From: DATKJS01 sp050015275
Lineage (GTDB): Bacteria; Acidobacteriota; Aminicenantia; Aminicenantales; Saccharicenantaceae
DNA: 64,000 nucleotides
Reading direction: 5' to 3'
NCBI GenBank assembly: GCA_050015275.1
Contig: JBEKBS010000006.1
Location: forward strand, 62,001 to 126,000
Shown here: piece after piece, positions 25,270 to 35,344 of the stretch
Position numbering within the stretch: position 1 is the stretch's first letter
Layout: every line of letters begins with the position of its first letter
The notes under the pieces: model-generated
The model's database searches: none
What the model saw: only the letters and a program-made list of their open reading frames with translations
What the model was told of the DNA's origin: nothing
Position numbers and translations under genes: made by a program

Positions 25270-27062
25270 CCACGAATCGCCGTCCCTCTCTTTCCGTCGC
25301 CCTGGCCGCCGCTCTGGTTCTCGTCGCCGTTTCCTTTTCGTCGTGCAGCCGGCAGAGCGAATCGAACATCAACGTCCAAATCCAATTGGTCAACGCGCCC
25401 TCGACGCTGACCGTGAACCAATCGGTGAGCCTCACGGCGAGCGTCGCCAATGATTCGTCGAACGCCGGCGTCGATTGGTCCTGCGGCGGCAGCGGGAATT
25501 GCGGCACGTTCAATCCGGTCCATACGGCGAGCGGCGCCACGACAGTCTTCACGGCTCCCTCTTCCGTCGGCGCCGTGACCGTCACGGCGGCCGCGACCGC
25601 CAGCAGCGGCGTCAAGTCCAGCGCCACGGTCTCCATCGTCGCGGCCGGCCCGAACTCCATGCTCAACGGGCAGTACGTCCTTTCCGTCCAGGGCTACGAC
25701 AGCAACGGGGGCTATGCCGCCGCGGGCACGATCGTCGCGGACGGCAACGGCAACATCACCGGCGGCGAACAGGATTACTCCGATACGTCGTTCCAGTCCG
25801 GGCCCAACGCCGTCACGGGAAGTTATTCCATAGGTCCGGACGGCCGCGGCAGCCTCACGCTCAACGCGAACAGCTTGACCCTGCCGAACAACGGTGTCGA
25901 GACGTTCAGCATCGCCGTCACCTCGACCACTCACGCCTTGATCATCCAGTTCGATGAAAGCGCGACATCGAGCGGCGCCCTCGACTTCCAGGCCCCCAGC
26001 GCCACCGACCCCAACGCGATCAGCGGTTCCTTCGCCTTCACGGCGCAAGGAGTGGACGTCGGGAACGGGGTGCCGATCACGTTCGGCGGCGTGGCCCTCA
26101 TGAGCGCGTCGTCGGCAACGGTCGCCGGCACGTTTTTCGAAAACGACGCGGGCTCAACGTCCAGCTCGTCTCTCGTCGGCTCCCTCACGGGCCCGGATGC
26201 GTTCGGCCGGGGGACCATCGCGTTCGGCAACGGCATCGACTTTGCGTACTACGCCGTCCAAGGCCAGGTCCTGCGGCTCGTCGAAAAAGATGTCCCGCTT
26301 TATGTGACAGGCGGGAGCATGTACGGACAAGGATCGGCCGGCCTAGGCGGGTCGTTCTCGAACGCGGCGCTCTCAGGGAACTACGTCCTTTCGGAAGCCG
26401 GCGCGTCGGTTTCGGGCTCGCTGGCCCTGGCCGGACAATTCTCTGCGGATGGGGCCGGAAACCTCACGGCCGGCGTCGCCGACACCAACGATGCGGGAAC
26501 GGCGACGTTCGGCTCGATCGCGGGCCAGGCGGTCTATTCGATCGCCGGAAACGGGACCGGGACCCTGGCCCTGCCCGGCACGTCGGCCACAACCCAGGAC
26601 GTCTCCTCTCTTCTGGTCTTCATCGTCGATCCGGCGCTCAACCTCCTCGACCCGAACAGCGCGAGCGGAGGCGGCGGGGCGCTGGTCATGGACAATGACA
26701 GCGGCACGGTCGGCTCCGGGTTCATCCTGCCCCAATCCTCCGGCGCTTTCCAGGGCAATTATGCCGTCAACATGTCGTTCGTCAACACCACCGGAGAGAC
26801 GGACTGGGTCGGCCAATCGGCGGTCGCCAGCGGAGGGCTGACCGGGACAGTGGACGTCAATGCGTACGGAGTGACTTCGGCCGGAGCGAGCTTGTCGGGC
26901 ACCTTCGCTCCCGATGCCAGCAACCTTGGCCGGTGGACGGGGGCTTTCACGCTGAGCAGCACCAATTACAGCGTCAGCTGTTACCAGGTGACCGCGACGC
27001 TTTTCCTGATCGTCGACACGGACTCTGCCGACATCGGGACCGGAATCTTGGAATCGGAGTAG
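25266..27062 (+). CDS. Large lipoprotein with Ig-like domain and aDGNGN-type repeats
   Basis: A 598-residue lipoprotein: signal and lipobox LVAVSFSSCSRQ (Cys about 28), then an Ig-like domain (about 35-130, LTVNQSVSLTASVANDSSNA...WSCGGSGNCGTF). Repeated beta modules follow, each beginning LNGQYVLSVQG / LSGNYVLSEAG / FQGNYAVNMSF and each containing aaGTIVADGNGNITGGEQD-like cores (about 140-265, 365-480, 490-598). Serine-, threonine- and glycine-rich composition is typical of exported surface proteins. The same architecture is abundant in Acidobacteriota, where the role is unknown. Surface adhesion or carbohydrate contact is a guess. It follows the OB-like protein with a four-base overlap. Confidence 0.75.
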   Translation: MTTNRRPSLSVALAAALVLVAVSFSSCSRQSESNINVQIQLVNAPSTLTVNQSVSLTASVANDSSNAGVDWSCGGSGNCGTFNPVHTASGATTVFTAPSSVGAVTVTAAATASSGVKSSATVSIVAAGPNSMLNGQYVLSVQGYDSNGGYAAAGTIVADGNGNITGGEQDYSDTSFQSGPNAVTGSYSIGPDGRGSLTLNANSLTLPNNGVETFSIAVTSTTHALIIQFDESATSSGALDFQAPSATDPNAISGSFAFTAQGVDVGNGVPITFGGVALMSASSATVAGTFFENDAGSTSSSSLVGSLTGPDAFGRGTIAFGNGIDFAYYAVQGQVLRLVEKDVPLYVTGGSMYGQGSAGLGGSFSNAALSGNYVLSEAGASVSGSLALAGQFSADGAGNLTAGVADTNDAGTATFGSIAGQAVYSIAGNGTGTLALPGTSATTQDVSSLLVFIVDPALNLLDPNSASGGGGALVMDNDSGTVGSGFILPQSSGAFQGNYAVNMSFVNTTGETDWVGQSAVASGGLTGTVDVNAYGVTSAGASLSGTFAPDASNLGRWTGAFTLSSTNYSVSCYQVTATLFLIVDTDSADIGTGILESE

Positions 27063-27081
27063 CCCGGGCCCCGCTCGGCGC

Positions 27082-28263
27082 TCAGTCCCCCTTTTTCTTT
27101 TTGGGCGGCTGAGCGGCCTGTTTGACTTGTGCGGACTCCTGTTCGTGCCGGTGGGTCAATTGTTGCTTCTCGGCCTGATGCTGTTGCCGCAGTTTGGACA
27201 TTCTGTTCTGGTAATCCTGCTGGATCTTCGCTTTCCCGGCCGTGTCCCGGACTCGCGCTTGTTCTGCGGCGCCCCTGTCTTGCAGGTCCTTCAGCTCTTG
27301 CGACTGGGTTCTCTCGAGGAGGGCCTTTTCCTCGGCTTGCCGCTTCAGGACGGACGATTGCTGCGCGCTCACCGGCAGCTGTTGCCGCGGTTCGAAGACC
27401 TTGGCCGGAGCCAGCTCTTGCCGGGCCTGGTCCCTGTTCAGAAAGGCTTTCGGCCTCGCTGCGGCGTCCGTCCGGAAGGCCGGCCGGTAGATCTGGAGAT
27501 TGTTGCCCGCGACCCGGGCCAGCCCGGGCTGCCGGACATCCTGGATCGTGTAGCGGGTGACCTGTTGCCGGGTGACGCGCTGCACGACGTCGGTCCGAAT
27601 CCCCGGGTTGATGACTCTGTTGTTTCGGTAGTAGATGTTGTTGTGAATGGAGGTGAAATTGATGATCGTCGCGTTTCGTTCATAAGGGAGGGTGTAGCGA
27701 TAGAGGTCACGGTCCAAGAAGTACGGGGCCTGGATAAAGACCCAGAAACGGCTGGGAATGTTGAATGAGAGCGAGGCGAAATCCATGCCGACACGGAATT
27801 CGACCCCGGGCGGCAGGGGCGCCCAACCCGCATATTGGTCGCTCCATCTCCAGCTCACCCAGGCCGGACCCCAGACCGTGCCGGGGACCCAGTACCAGCC
27901 GAAATCGTCGTCATAGCCCCATCGCCCGTAATGGAAAGGAATTGAGCCCCATTCCTCGTTCGGGATCCAGGTCCAACCGTCGTCGGTCATGACCCAATGG
28001 CCGTCGCTGTAGGGCCGCCATTGGTAACCCATATGCCTGGGGGTCCAAACGTAGCCATAGGGGTTCAGATTGACCCAGTTTCCGTAGGGCGACAGATAGT
28101 TATACACGTAGCCGATATCCATGCCCGGTCCGTAGTCCTGTGAGGCGCCGACGGCAGGGCCGCCCGCATCCGGGGAATAGCCGGTCGCCGGCAGCGAAAT
28201 GTAGGCCGCGCAACTCGTGGCCATGAAAAGAACCAAGGGAATAATCCAGAGACCTTTTTTCAT
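27082..28263 (-). CDS. DUF6600-like tryptophan-rich exported protein with C-terminal coiled coil
   Basis: A 393-residue lipoprotein or exported protein (LWIIPLVLFMATSCAAYISL). Residues 50-170 carry repeated aromatic modules: YLSPYGNWVNLNPYGYVWTP, YSDGHWVMTDDGWTWIPNEE, HYGRWGYDDDFGWYWVPGTV and WGPAWVSWRWSD, the DUF6600 pattern. The middle (about 190-260) is beta-rich. The C-terminal 100 residues are Gln-, Arg- and Lys-rich with coiled-coil character and end in PPKKKKGD. GGAGG (in a cctcctttt complement) precedes the ATG. Function unknown; acidobacterial proteins of this type are often found near sigma/anti-sigma or envelope genes. Confidence 0.75.
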   Translation of the reverse strand: MKKGLWIIPLVLFMATSCAAYISLPATGYSPDAGGPAVGASQDYGPGMDIGYVYNYLSPYGNWVNLNPYGYVWTPRHMGYQWRPYSDGHWVMTDDGWTWIPNEEWGSIPFHYGRWGYDDDFGWYWVPGTVWGPAWVSWRWSDQYAGWAPLPPGVEFRVGMDFASLSFNIPSRFWVFIQAPYFLDRDLYRYTLPYERNATIINFTSIHNNIYYRNNRVINPGIRTDVVQRVTRQQVTRYTIQDVRQPGLARVAGNNLQIYRPAFRTDAAARPKAFLNRDQARQELAPAKVFEPRQQLPVSAQQSSVLKRQAEEKALLERTQSQELKDLQDRGAAEQARVRDTAGKAKIQQDYQNRMSKLRQQHQAEKQQLTHRHEQESAQVKQAAQPPKKKKGD

Positions 28264-28567
28264 GTTTGACCTCCTTTTATAAAAAGTATAATCGATGAAA
28301 AGGGTGAGACGCCAGTCTTTTTGGCCAGATCACCGGGGTTTTCATAAGGCTGCGCGGTTTCAAGCCCTGGAACCCCATCCAAATGGCTTACCAGGTTGGC
28401 CCGGGCCTTATCCAGAGCGGACCATCGCTCGAGCGAACCTTGACCATCCCATGATTTCCAGCCATACTAATAAATCTGTTATCATGGATTCGCCGCGGAG
28501 GATGGCGAGTGACAGCGTCGTCATCCGCGAGACGCCCCGAACGCAGGATCTGGAAGGAGAGGGTCGC

Positions 28568-29569
28568 ATGGCTTACGAGGAAGGAACGGAAACCAGATCA
28601 CAGCCGGCTGCGGTCTCACCCCAACCCGGCGATGAAGGCGACGAGGACATCGGCCAAGTTCCTCTGTACCGAAAAAAACGCGTCCTTATCCCCTTTTTCA
28701 TCCTGGTCCTGGCCCTCGCCTTCGGAGCCTGGTACTGGTATAAGAACCTGAGGAATTTCGTATTCACCGATGACGCTTATGTGGACGCCGACCGGGTCTC
28801 CATCAGCCCCAAGGTCCTGGGCCGCATCGTCCGGCTGACGGTGGACGAGGGGAGCACGGTCAAGCAGGGCGATCTTCTCGTCGGCTTGGACGATACCGAC
28901 CTGCAATCGCAAGTGGAGCAGGCCAAGGCGAACCTCGATTTCGCCCAAAACAGCCTGCCCCTCGCCAAGGTCAACCTCGACCGGGCGACGGACGACTTCG
29001 GCCGGGCCGACCTCCAGTTCAAGGGCGCGGTCATCACCAAAGAGCAGTACGTGCATGCCCGCGAGGCTCTGGAGGCCGCCAAGGCCGAATACGGCATCGC
29101 GGTCTCCCGGATCGCGGTGGCCAAGGCCCAGCAGGGTGTCGTCGAAACACAGCTTCAGAACATGACGCTGTTCGCTCCTTTCGACGGGATCGTCGCCAAG
29201 CGCTGGCTGATGGCCGGGGATGTCGCCCAGCCCGGCCAGCCGATCCTGACCATCTACGAGACGCGCCTGATCTGGGTAACGGCCAATCTGGAGGAAACCA
29301 AGCTGGCCAGGGTCAGGCTTCAGGAGCCTGTGGAGATAAATGTCGACACCTACCCGGGGCACCCGTTCGCCGGAAAAGTGGGCCTCATCGGCGATTATAC
29401 GGCGGCTCAATTCTCCCTGATCCCGCCGAACAACGCTTCCGGCAATTTCACCAAGGTCACCCAGCGGGTGCCCCTGAAGATTTTCCTCGACGACCGGACT
29501 CCCAAGAACCAGGCGGCCTATCCGCTGCGGCCCGGCATGTCGGCGGAGATCAAGATCCGCCTTCGCTAG
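28568..29569 (+). CDS. emrA: EmrA-type periplasmic adaptor (HlyD family)
   Basis: A 333-residue membrane fusion protein: acidic cytoplasmic tail, one membrane helix at about 38-56 (LIPFFILVLALAFGAWYWY), then FTDDAYVDADRVSISPKVLG, GSTVKQGDLLVGLDDTDLQS (lipoyl half), a coiled-coil hairpin (100-185), and LFAPFDGIVAKRWLMAGDV (second lipoyl half) with a beta-barrel domain. The start at 28568 has AAGGAGAGGG upstream; a longer frame from 28295 is rejected because it lacks a site and homology. First gene of emrA-emrB-tolC, which expels hydrophobic drugs across both membranes. Confidence 0.9.
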   Translation: MAYEEGTETRSQPAAVSPQPGDEGDEDIGQVPLYRKKRVLIPFFILVLALAFGAWYWYKNLRNFVFTDDAYVDADRVSISPKVLGRIVRLTVDEGSTVKQGDLLVGLDDTDLQSQVEQAKANLDFAQNSLPLAKVNLDRATDDFGRADLQFKGAVITKEQYVHAREALEAAKAEYGIAVSRIAVAKAQQGVVETQLQNMTLFAPFDGIVAKRWLMAGDVAQPGQPILTIYETRLIWVTANLEETKLARVRLQEPVEINVDTYPGHPFAGKVGLIGDYTAAQFSLIPPNNASGNFTKVTQRVPLKIFLDDRTPKNQAAYPLRPGMSAEIKIRLR

Positions 29570-29578
29570 GAACCGGCC

Positions 29579-31198
29579 ATGGTTCTCAAAGCCGCCCGCT
29601 CGATCCGGAGGCAGGCCCTGGGCCAGATCCCATCCCTGCACCACGCGCATGCCCTCTACCGTTGGTGGGTGCTGGCGAACGTGATGATCGGCACGTTCAT
29701 GGCCGTCCTCGACGCGTCCGTGGTCAATGTCGCCCTGCCCAGGATCATGGGGGTCTTCGGAGTGACCCTCGACCACGTGGAATGGGTCGTCACGGCCTAC
29801 ATGCTCGTTTTCGCCATCATGCTTCCGACGTCGGGCTGGGTGGCCGATCATTTCGGCTACAAGCGGACGTATCTGCTGGCGCTCTCCCTGTTCACGCTGG
29901 GGTCGCTCCTTTGCTCAATGGCGTGGAGCTTTGATACCCTGATCATGTTCCGCGTCATCCAGGGAGCCGGGGCGGGCCTTCTCCTGCCCGTCGGCATGGC
30001 CATCGTGACCCGCGAGTTCCCCGTCGAACGGCGCGGGCTGGCCCTGGGGTTCTGGGGCATCGCGGCGGCCGCCTCCGTGTCCCTGGGCCCGATGGTCGGG
30101 GGGTATCTCGTCGACAATTTTTCCTGGCACATGATCTTCGACGTGAATGTGCCCGTGGGCATCATGGGGGTCGCGGCGACCGTCCTCATCCAGAGAGAAT
30201 ACAAGTCCGAGAGGATCCGGTCGTTCGATTTCATCGGGTTCATTTCCGTCTCCTCTTTCCTGGCCTTCCTGCTGCTGGCCCTGACCAACGGCAACGCGTC
30301 CTGGAACACGGGCGGCTGGACGTCGACGTACACCCTCACCTGTTTCGCGCTCTCGGCCCTGGGTCTCGTCGTTTTCCTCATCACCGAACTGACCGTCAAG
30401 CACCCCCTGATCGACCTTTCCTTGTTCAAGGACTTCAACTTCAGCGTCTCCAACTTGGCCTTGTTTGTTTTCGGCCTGGGCATGTTCGGGAGCACGTTCC
30501 TGCTTCCCCTCTACTTCCAGAATTCGCTGGGCTACACGGCCTTCCAGGCCGGGCTGTTCTTCCTGCCCGTCGGGATCCTCCAAGGCGTCATGGCTCCCAT
30601 TTCCGGCATCGTGTCCGACCGCCTCAGCCCCAAGATCCCGGCATTTATCGGCATCACCCTGATGGCCTTCAGCTTCTTCCAGAACCATCTGTTGTCGCTT
30701 TTCTCCGAACACTCCCAGATCGCCTCGGCCCTCGTCTTCCGCGGCATCGGGATGGGACTTCTCTTCACGCCGCTGAGCACGCTCGCCCTGGCCCGGATTC
30801 CGAGGGAGCGCATGGCCCAGGCCTCGGGAATGTTCAACGTCATCCGCCAGGTCGGCGGCAGCTTCGGCGTGGCCATGTTCGGAACGCTGATGACAAGGCG
30901 GGTCATCCTCCATCTGACGAACTTCGGCTCGCGCGTCGACGCGTACTCGCCCGTGTTCCAGGCCACCGCCATGCGGCTCCAGCGCTTCGCCCAGCAGGCC
31001 ATCGGCGGCACGGCGCACGACGCCGCGACACGGGCCAAGGCCCTGATCTTCAGCCATGTCGCCGATCAGGCCACCGTGGCCGCCATCGACGATGACTTCC
31101 TGATCGCCGCCGGAATAACCGCCGCGTGCCTCGTCTTCCTGCTGTTCCTGAAGACGCCGGGGAAGAAGCGCGGAGGAGCGCCGGCTTCGCTCGAATGA
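29579..31198 (+). CDS. emrB: EmrB/QacA-type MFS drug:H+ antiporter (DHA2)
   Basis: A 539-residue, 14-helix major facilitator. MAVLDASVVNVALPRIMGVF is the motif-D1 region in helix 1; WVADHFGYKRTYLLALSLFT is motif A; GAGAGLLLPVGMAIVTREFP and FWGIAAAASVSLGPMVGGYL match motif C. The family exchanges cytoplasmic drugs for protons. It starts nine bases after emrA. The C-terminus is basic and cytoplasmic (KTPGKKRGGAP). Confidence 0.92.
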   Translation: MVLKAARSIRRQALGQIPSLHHAHALYRWWVLANVMIGTFMAVLDASVVNVALPRIMGVFGVTLDHVEWVVTAYMLVFAIMLPTSGWVADHFGYKRTYLLALSLFTLGSLLCSMAWSFDTLIMFRVIQGAGAGLLLPVGMAIVTREFPVERRGLALGFWGIAAAASVSLGPMVGGYLVDNFSWHMIFDVNVPVGIMGVAATVLIQREYKSERIRSFDFIGFISVSSFLAFLLLALTNGNASWNTGGWTSTYTLTCFALSALGLVVFLITELTVKHPLIDLSLFKDFNFSVSNLALFVFGLGMFGSTFLLPLYFQNSLGYTAFQAGLFFLPVGILQGVMAPISGIVSDRLSPKIPAFIGITLMAFSFFQNHLLSLFSEHSQIASALVFRGIGMGLLFTPLSTLALARIPRERMAQASGMFNVIRQVGGSFGVAMFGTLMTRRVILHLTNFGSRVDAYSPVFQATAMRLQRFAQQAIGGTAHDAATRAKALIFSHVADQATVAAIDDDFLIAAGITAACLVFLLFLKTPGKKRGGAPASLE

Positions 31199-31221
31199 TC
31201 GCGTCCGAGAGGTGAACGAGC

Positions 31222-32562
31222 ATGAAAAAATCCATCGTGTGCCTAGGCTTGATTTGCGGATTGTTGGCGTCCGTGCGGGGGAGCGCGCAGACGCCCCCGC
31301 CACGTGCTCTGACCTTGGGAGAGGCGGTCAGGACGGTTCTGGCGCGCAACCATTCCCTGAAGGAAGCCGAGGATACCGTGGCCGTGTTCGAGGCCAAGGT
31401 GGCGCAGAGCCGGTCCCGCCTGATGCCGAACGTCCGGGCCGATCTCGGCTACTCGCGGCTCTCTCCAACAGAAGAGATCGCGATCCCCGGCTTCGGCGTC
31501 TTCCAGCTTTTCCCCGCGAACAACTATGATTTGCACGCCGGGGTGAGCCAGCTCGTCTACGATTTCAACAGGACCAAGGAAGCCGTCAACCTCTCCCGCT
31601 CCCAGGTGCAGAGCGCGTCGGACCGCTGGGAGGTCCTCAGGCGGGACCTCGCCTTTCAGACTTCCCAGCTGTTCTGCTCCATCGTCTTTCTCCAGGACAA
31701 CATCCGCGTCCAAACGGATACCATCAAGACCCTGGACGATCATCTGGCCGTGGCCAGGAAGAAGCTCGAAGCCGGGACGGCCACCGAACTCGAGGTCCTC
31801 AATACCCAAGTCCGGCTCGTTACCGCCCAGAACCAGGTCGTGGACCTGAACGACGCCTTCGAGAAACAGATGCTCGGCCTGCGCCGCCTGATGGGGCTCG
31901 AGGACCAGACGCCCCTCGAGCTGCGGGGCGAGTTCAAGGATGAGCCTCAGGCCCTCGATCCGGAAGGGTTGGTCCGCGAGGCCGTTCAGAAGCGGCCGGA
32001 AATGAAGTCCGTCCAGGACCTGATCCGTTCGGCCGACATCCAGATCCGCCTGGCCGGGCTGACAGACCGGCCGTCCCTCAGGGTGAACGCGTTGGCCGGG
32101 TGGAAGAACGGCTACCTCCCCAATCTGGATCTCTGGAAGCTCAACTATGTGGCCGCCGTGCAAGCCGACATCCCCATTTTCAGCGGCCACCTGGCCCGTT
32201 CGATGAAAGCGGAGGCCGAGGCCAACCTGCGAACGCTCCGGGACAGGAGCAAGGACGTCGAGGGCATGGTCCGGATGGAGGTGCTGCAGGCCGCTGCGGA
32301 CGTCAAGGCCTCCGCCCAGAAGCTCGAGTCCGTGGAGATCAATGTCGTGCGGGCCAAGAAGGCCTTGGAGTATGCGAGATCACGCTATGCGGCCGGCACG
32401 GTGACGAACCTGGACCTGCTGGACACCGAGGACGCTTATGCGCAGGCGGAGTTGCTCAGGCTCCAGGCCCTCTTCCAGTTCGTTCTGAGCAAGCTCACCC
32501 TCCAGCGGGCCGTCGGGGATCCGTTGAATCTTGGCTTACTCAAGGAGCATATTGAGCCGTGA
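31222..32562 (+). CDS. TolC-like outer membrane efflux protein
   Basis: A 446-residue outer membrane factor with a signal peptide (CLGLICGLLASVRGSAQ). Two long helical repeats of the OEP family are visible: LTLGEAVRTVLARNHSLKEAE to about 210, and VREAVQKRPEMKSVQDLI to the end. FPANNYDLHAGVSQLVYDF marks the first membrane strand and YAAGTVTNLDLLDTEDAYAQ is the usual C-terminal signature. It completes the emrAB tripartite pump. Its stop codon overlaps the GTG of the next gene. Confidence 0.9.
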   Translation: MKKSIVCLGLICGLLASVRGSAQTPPPRALTLGEAVRTVLARNHSLKEAEDTVAVFEAKVAQSRSRLMPNVRADLGYSRLSPTEEIAIPGFGVFQLFPANNYDLHAGVSQLVYDFNRTKEAVNLSRSQVQSASDRWEVLRRDLAFQTSQLFCSIVFLQDNIRVQTDTIKTLDDHLAVARKKLEAGTATELEVLNTQVRLVTAQNQVVDLNDAFEKQMLGLRRLMGLEDQTPLELRGEFKDEPQALDPEGLVREAVQKRPEMKSVQDLIRSADIQIRLAGLTDRPSLRVNALAGWKNGYLPNLDLWKLNYVAAVQADIPIFSGHLARSMKAEAEANLRTLRDRSKDVEGMVRMEVLQAAADVKASAQKLESVEINVVRAKKALEYARSRYAAGTVTNLDLLDTEDAYAQAELLRLQALFQFVLSKLTLQRAVGDPLNLGLLKEHIEP

Positions 32563-33626
32563 GCAGAATCCTATCTCCGATCAAGATCGGAAGCCTGGAA
32601 TTCAAGAACAGAATGGTCGTATCACCCATGTGTCAATACTCCGCGATGGACGGCGTGCCGAACGACTGGCATTTGGTTCATCTGGGGAGCAGGGCTGTCG
32701 GCGGAGCCGCCCTCGTGTTCACGGAAGCTACGGCCGTATCTCCGGAGGGAAGGATTTCGCCGGCAGACTTGGGTCTATGGAATGATGAACAGGCGAAGGC
32801 TTTCAAAAGAATCACGAACTTCATCAAGTCCCAGGGCGCGATCCCGGGCATCCAGCTCGCACACGCCGGCAGGAAAGCCTCCACGAAGGTTCCCTGGACC
32901 GGTGAAGGGATGGTCCCCAGATCTGAAGGAGGATGGGAGGTGATCGCCCCCACCGCGATGAAATTCTCGGACACCTATCCCCAACCGAGGGAAATGACGT
33001 TGGACGACATGAAGGCCGTCGTCCGGCAGTGGGGCGAGGCCGCGCGACGGAGTCTGGAGGCGGGATTCCAGGCGCTCGAGATCCACATGGCTCATGGCTA
33101 CCTCTTGCACCAATTCCTGTCGCCGCTCTCGAACCACAGGAAAGACGCGTCGGGCGGAGAACTCCATAACAGGATGAGGTTTCCGCTTGAAGTGGCGAAA
33201 GCGGTGAGGGGGGCTTGGCCAAGCCATCTTCCCGTCTTCGTCCGCATCTCCGCCACCGATTGGGTCGAAGGCGGTTGGGATCTTCCGCAATCCATCGAGC
33301 TGGCCAAGGAGCTGAAAAAAGTCGGGGCCGATCTGATCGACTGTTCGACGGGTGGAGTCGCGCCTGGCGCGAAGATCCCGATCGCGCCGGGATATCAGGT
33401 GAAGTTCGCCGAGGAGATCAGGAGACAGGCCGGAATCATGACAGGAGCCATCGGGCTGATCACAAGTGCTGCGCAGGCGGAAGAAATTCTGGCTGCTGGT
33501 CAGGCGGACGTCGTCATCATGGCTCGCGAGTTCCTGCGCGATCCGTATTTCCCGCTGCACGCGGCCAAAACACTCGGGGACGATCCGCGATACCCAAACC
33601 AGTACTTGAGAGCGAAACCGACCTGA
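32559..33626 (+). CDS. Old Yellow Enzyme-family NADPH dehydrogenase (YqjM-like)
   Basis: A 355-residue FMN-dependent ene-reductase. GTG start at 32559, overlapping the tolC stop. Hallmarks: FKNRMVVSPMCQYSAMDGVP (YqjM-type Cys that tunes FMN), IQLAHAGRKAST, FQALEIHMAHGYLLHQFLSP (catalytic and substrate His residues plus FMN contacts), VRISATDW, and VVIMAREFLRDPYFPLHAAK near the end. The family reduces activated C=C bonds, nitro compounds and other electrophiles in the cytoplasm. Its position in the efflux operon suggests joint handling of toxic organic compounds. Confidence 0.92.
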   Translation: MSRILSPIKIGSLEFKNRMVVSPMCQYSAMDGVPNDWHLVHLGSRAVGGAALVFTEATAVSPEGRISPADLGLWNDEQAKAFKRITNFIKSQGAIPGIQLAHAGRKASTKVPWTGEGMVPRSEGGWEVIAPTAMKFSDTYPQPREMTLDDMKAVVRQWGEAARRSLEAGFQALEIHMAHGYLLHQFLSPLSNHRKDASGGELHNRMRFPLEVAKAVRGAWPSHLPVFVRISATDWVEGGWDLPQSIELAKELKKVGADLIDCSTGGVAPGAKIPIAPGYQVKFAEEIRRQAGIMTGAIGLITSAAQAEEILAAGQADVVIMAREFLRDPYFPLHAAKTLGDDPRYPNQYLRAKPT

Positions 33627-33752
33627 AGGCAAGCGATGAAAATCTAAAAGTCAGAGACACCAGGACGAGAAGATGTTCATAGCGAGGACTCAAAACGGTC
33701 TTCTTGAAGTTCTTCTTTCCGAAAAACAATTGGCTTCCTAGGAGACGAGTGC

Positions 33753-34739
<987 letters not shown>

Positions 34740-34874
34740 ATCAGAACCCCGCCCTCCCCTCGGCCGCCATCAAGTTCAATGATTTTTCACATATTCTTGA
34801 CAAACCTTTGACAACTTTCCCTCCCGACAAACATACATTCTCAGCGGAGAGGGCGACGGGGAAGGAGAGTTGAG

Positions 34875-35210
34875 TTGAGGAAAGCAAGATTTTGGGGAAA
34901 AAGAGAGAAGATCACGTCTCTGTTCCGTGTTCTTTGTTTGATGGCGCTCTTGGGGAACCTCGCCGCGGAGGAGAGACGTGGCGCGGACACTGTCATTATC
35001 AAAAAAGATGGCCAAGCGGTCAAAGGAGAGCTTATTTCCGTAAAAGAGGATCCCATCCTTCTTTTGGGCCATCCCTCAGGAACCGACATATCCGTAAATA
35101 TCTCAGAGATCAAGGCGATCAAGATCAGATCGTCCCATTCGTCAAGCCTCTTCGTGATTCCCTGTGGGGATAAAGGCTCGAATGCCGAGAAAACAAATCC
35201 AGACCGTTGA
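34875..35210 (+). CDS. Short exported protein, probably truncated; TTG start
   Basis: A 111-codon frame starting at TTG (34875), with AAGGAG seven bases upstream and two TTGACA hexamers (34797, 34808) in front. Residues 10-30 form a weak signal (FRVLCLMALLGNLAAEE). The core, TVIIKKDGQAVKGELISVKE...LLLGHPSGTDISVNISEIKAI, matches a small beta-domain common in exported proteins of related genomes. After KAIKI the sequence (RSSHSSSLFVIPCGDKGSN) looks unrelated and low in conservation, suggesting a frameshift or truncation that removed a glycine-rich C-terminal part. Base use is more AT-rich than its neighbours. Confidence 0.45.
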   Translation: MRKARFWGKREKITSLFRVLCLMALLGNLAAEERRGADTVIIKKDGQAVKGELISVKEDPILLLGHPSGTDISVNISEIKAIKIRSSHSSSLFVIPCGDKGSNAEKTNPDR

Positions 35211-35245
35211 TAATCGACAGTTCGATTTAGCGCAGCGGCGTTTTC

Positions 35246-35275
35246 TTGACAGCGGTCCGGACCGGGCGATATAGT
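35246..35275 (+). promoter_or_regulatory. Promoter of AbgB-like hydrolase gene
   Basis: TTGACA (35246-35251), 18 bases, TATAGT (35270-35275). Confidence 0.7.
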
Positions 35276-35344
35276 CTTCTCGAGATGGCAGGGTCGGGCC
35301 GGATTCCCTTCGCATTCCGGCTTGAAACGAAAGAGAGGATGCTC

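Noticed and set aside
25266..27062. Tandem DNA repeats or CRISPR-like array in the lipoprotein gene
   Set aside because: The repetition is at protein level (aDGNGN-type modules) with diverged DNA and irregular spacing.
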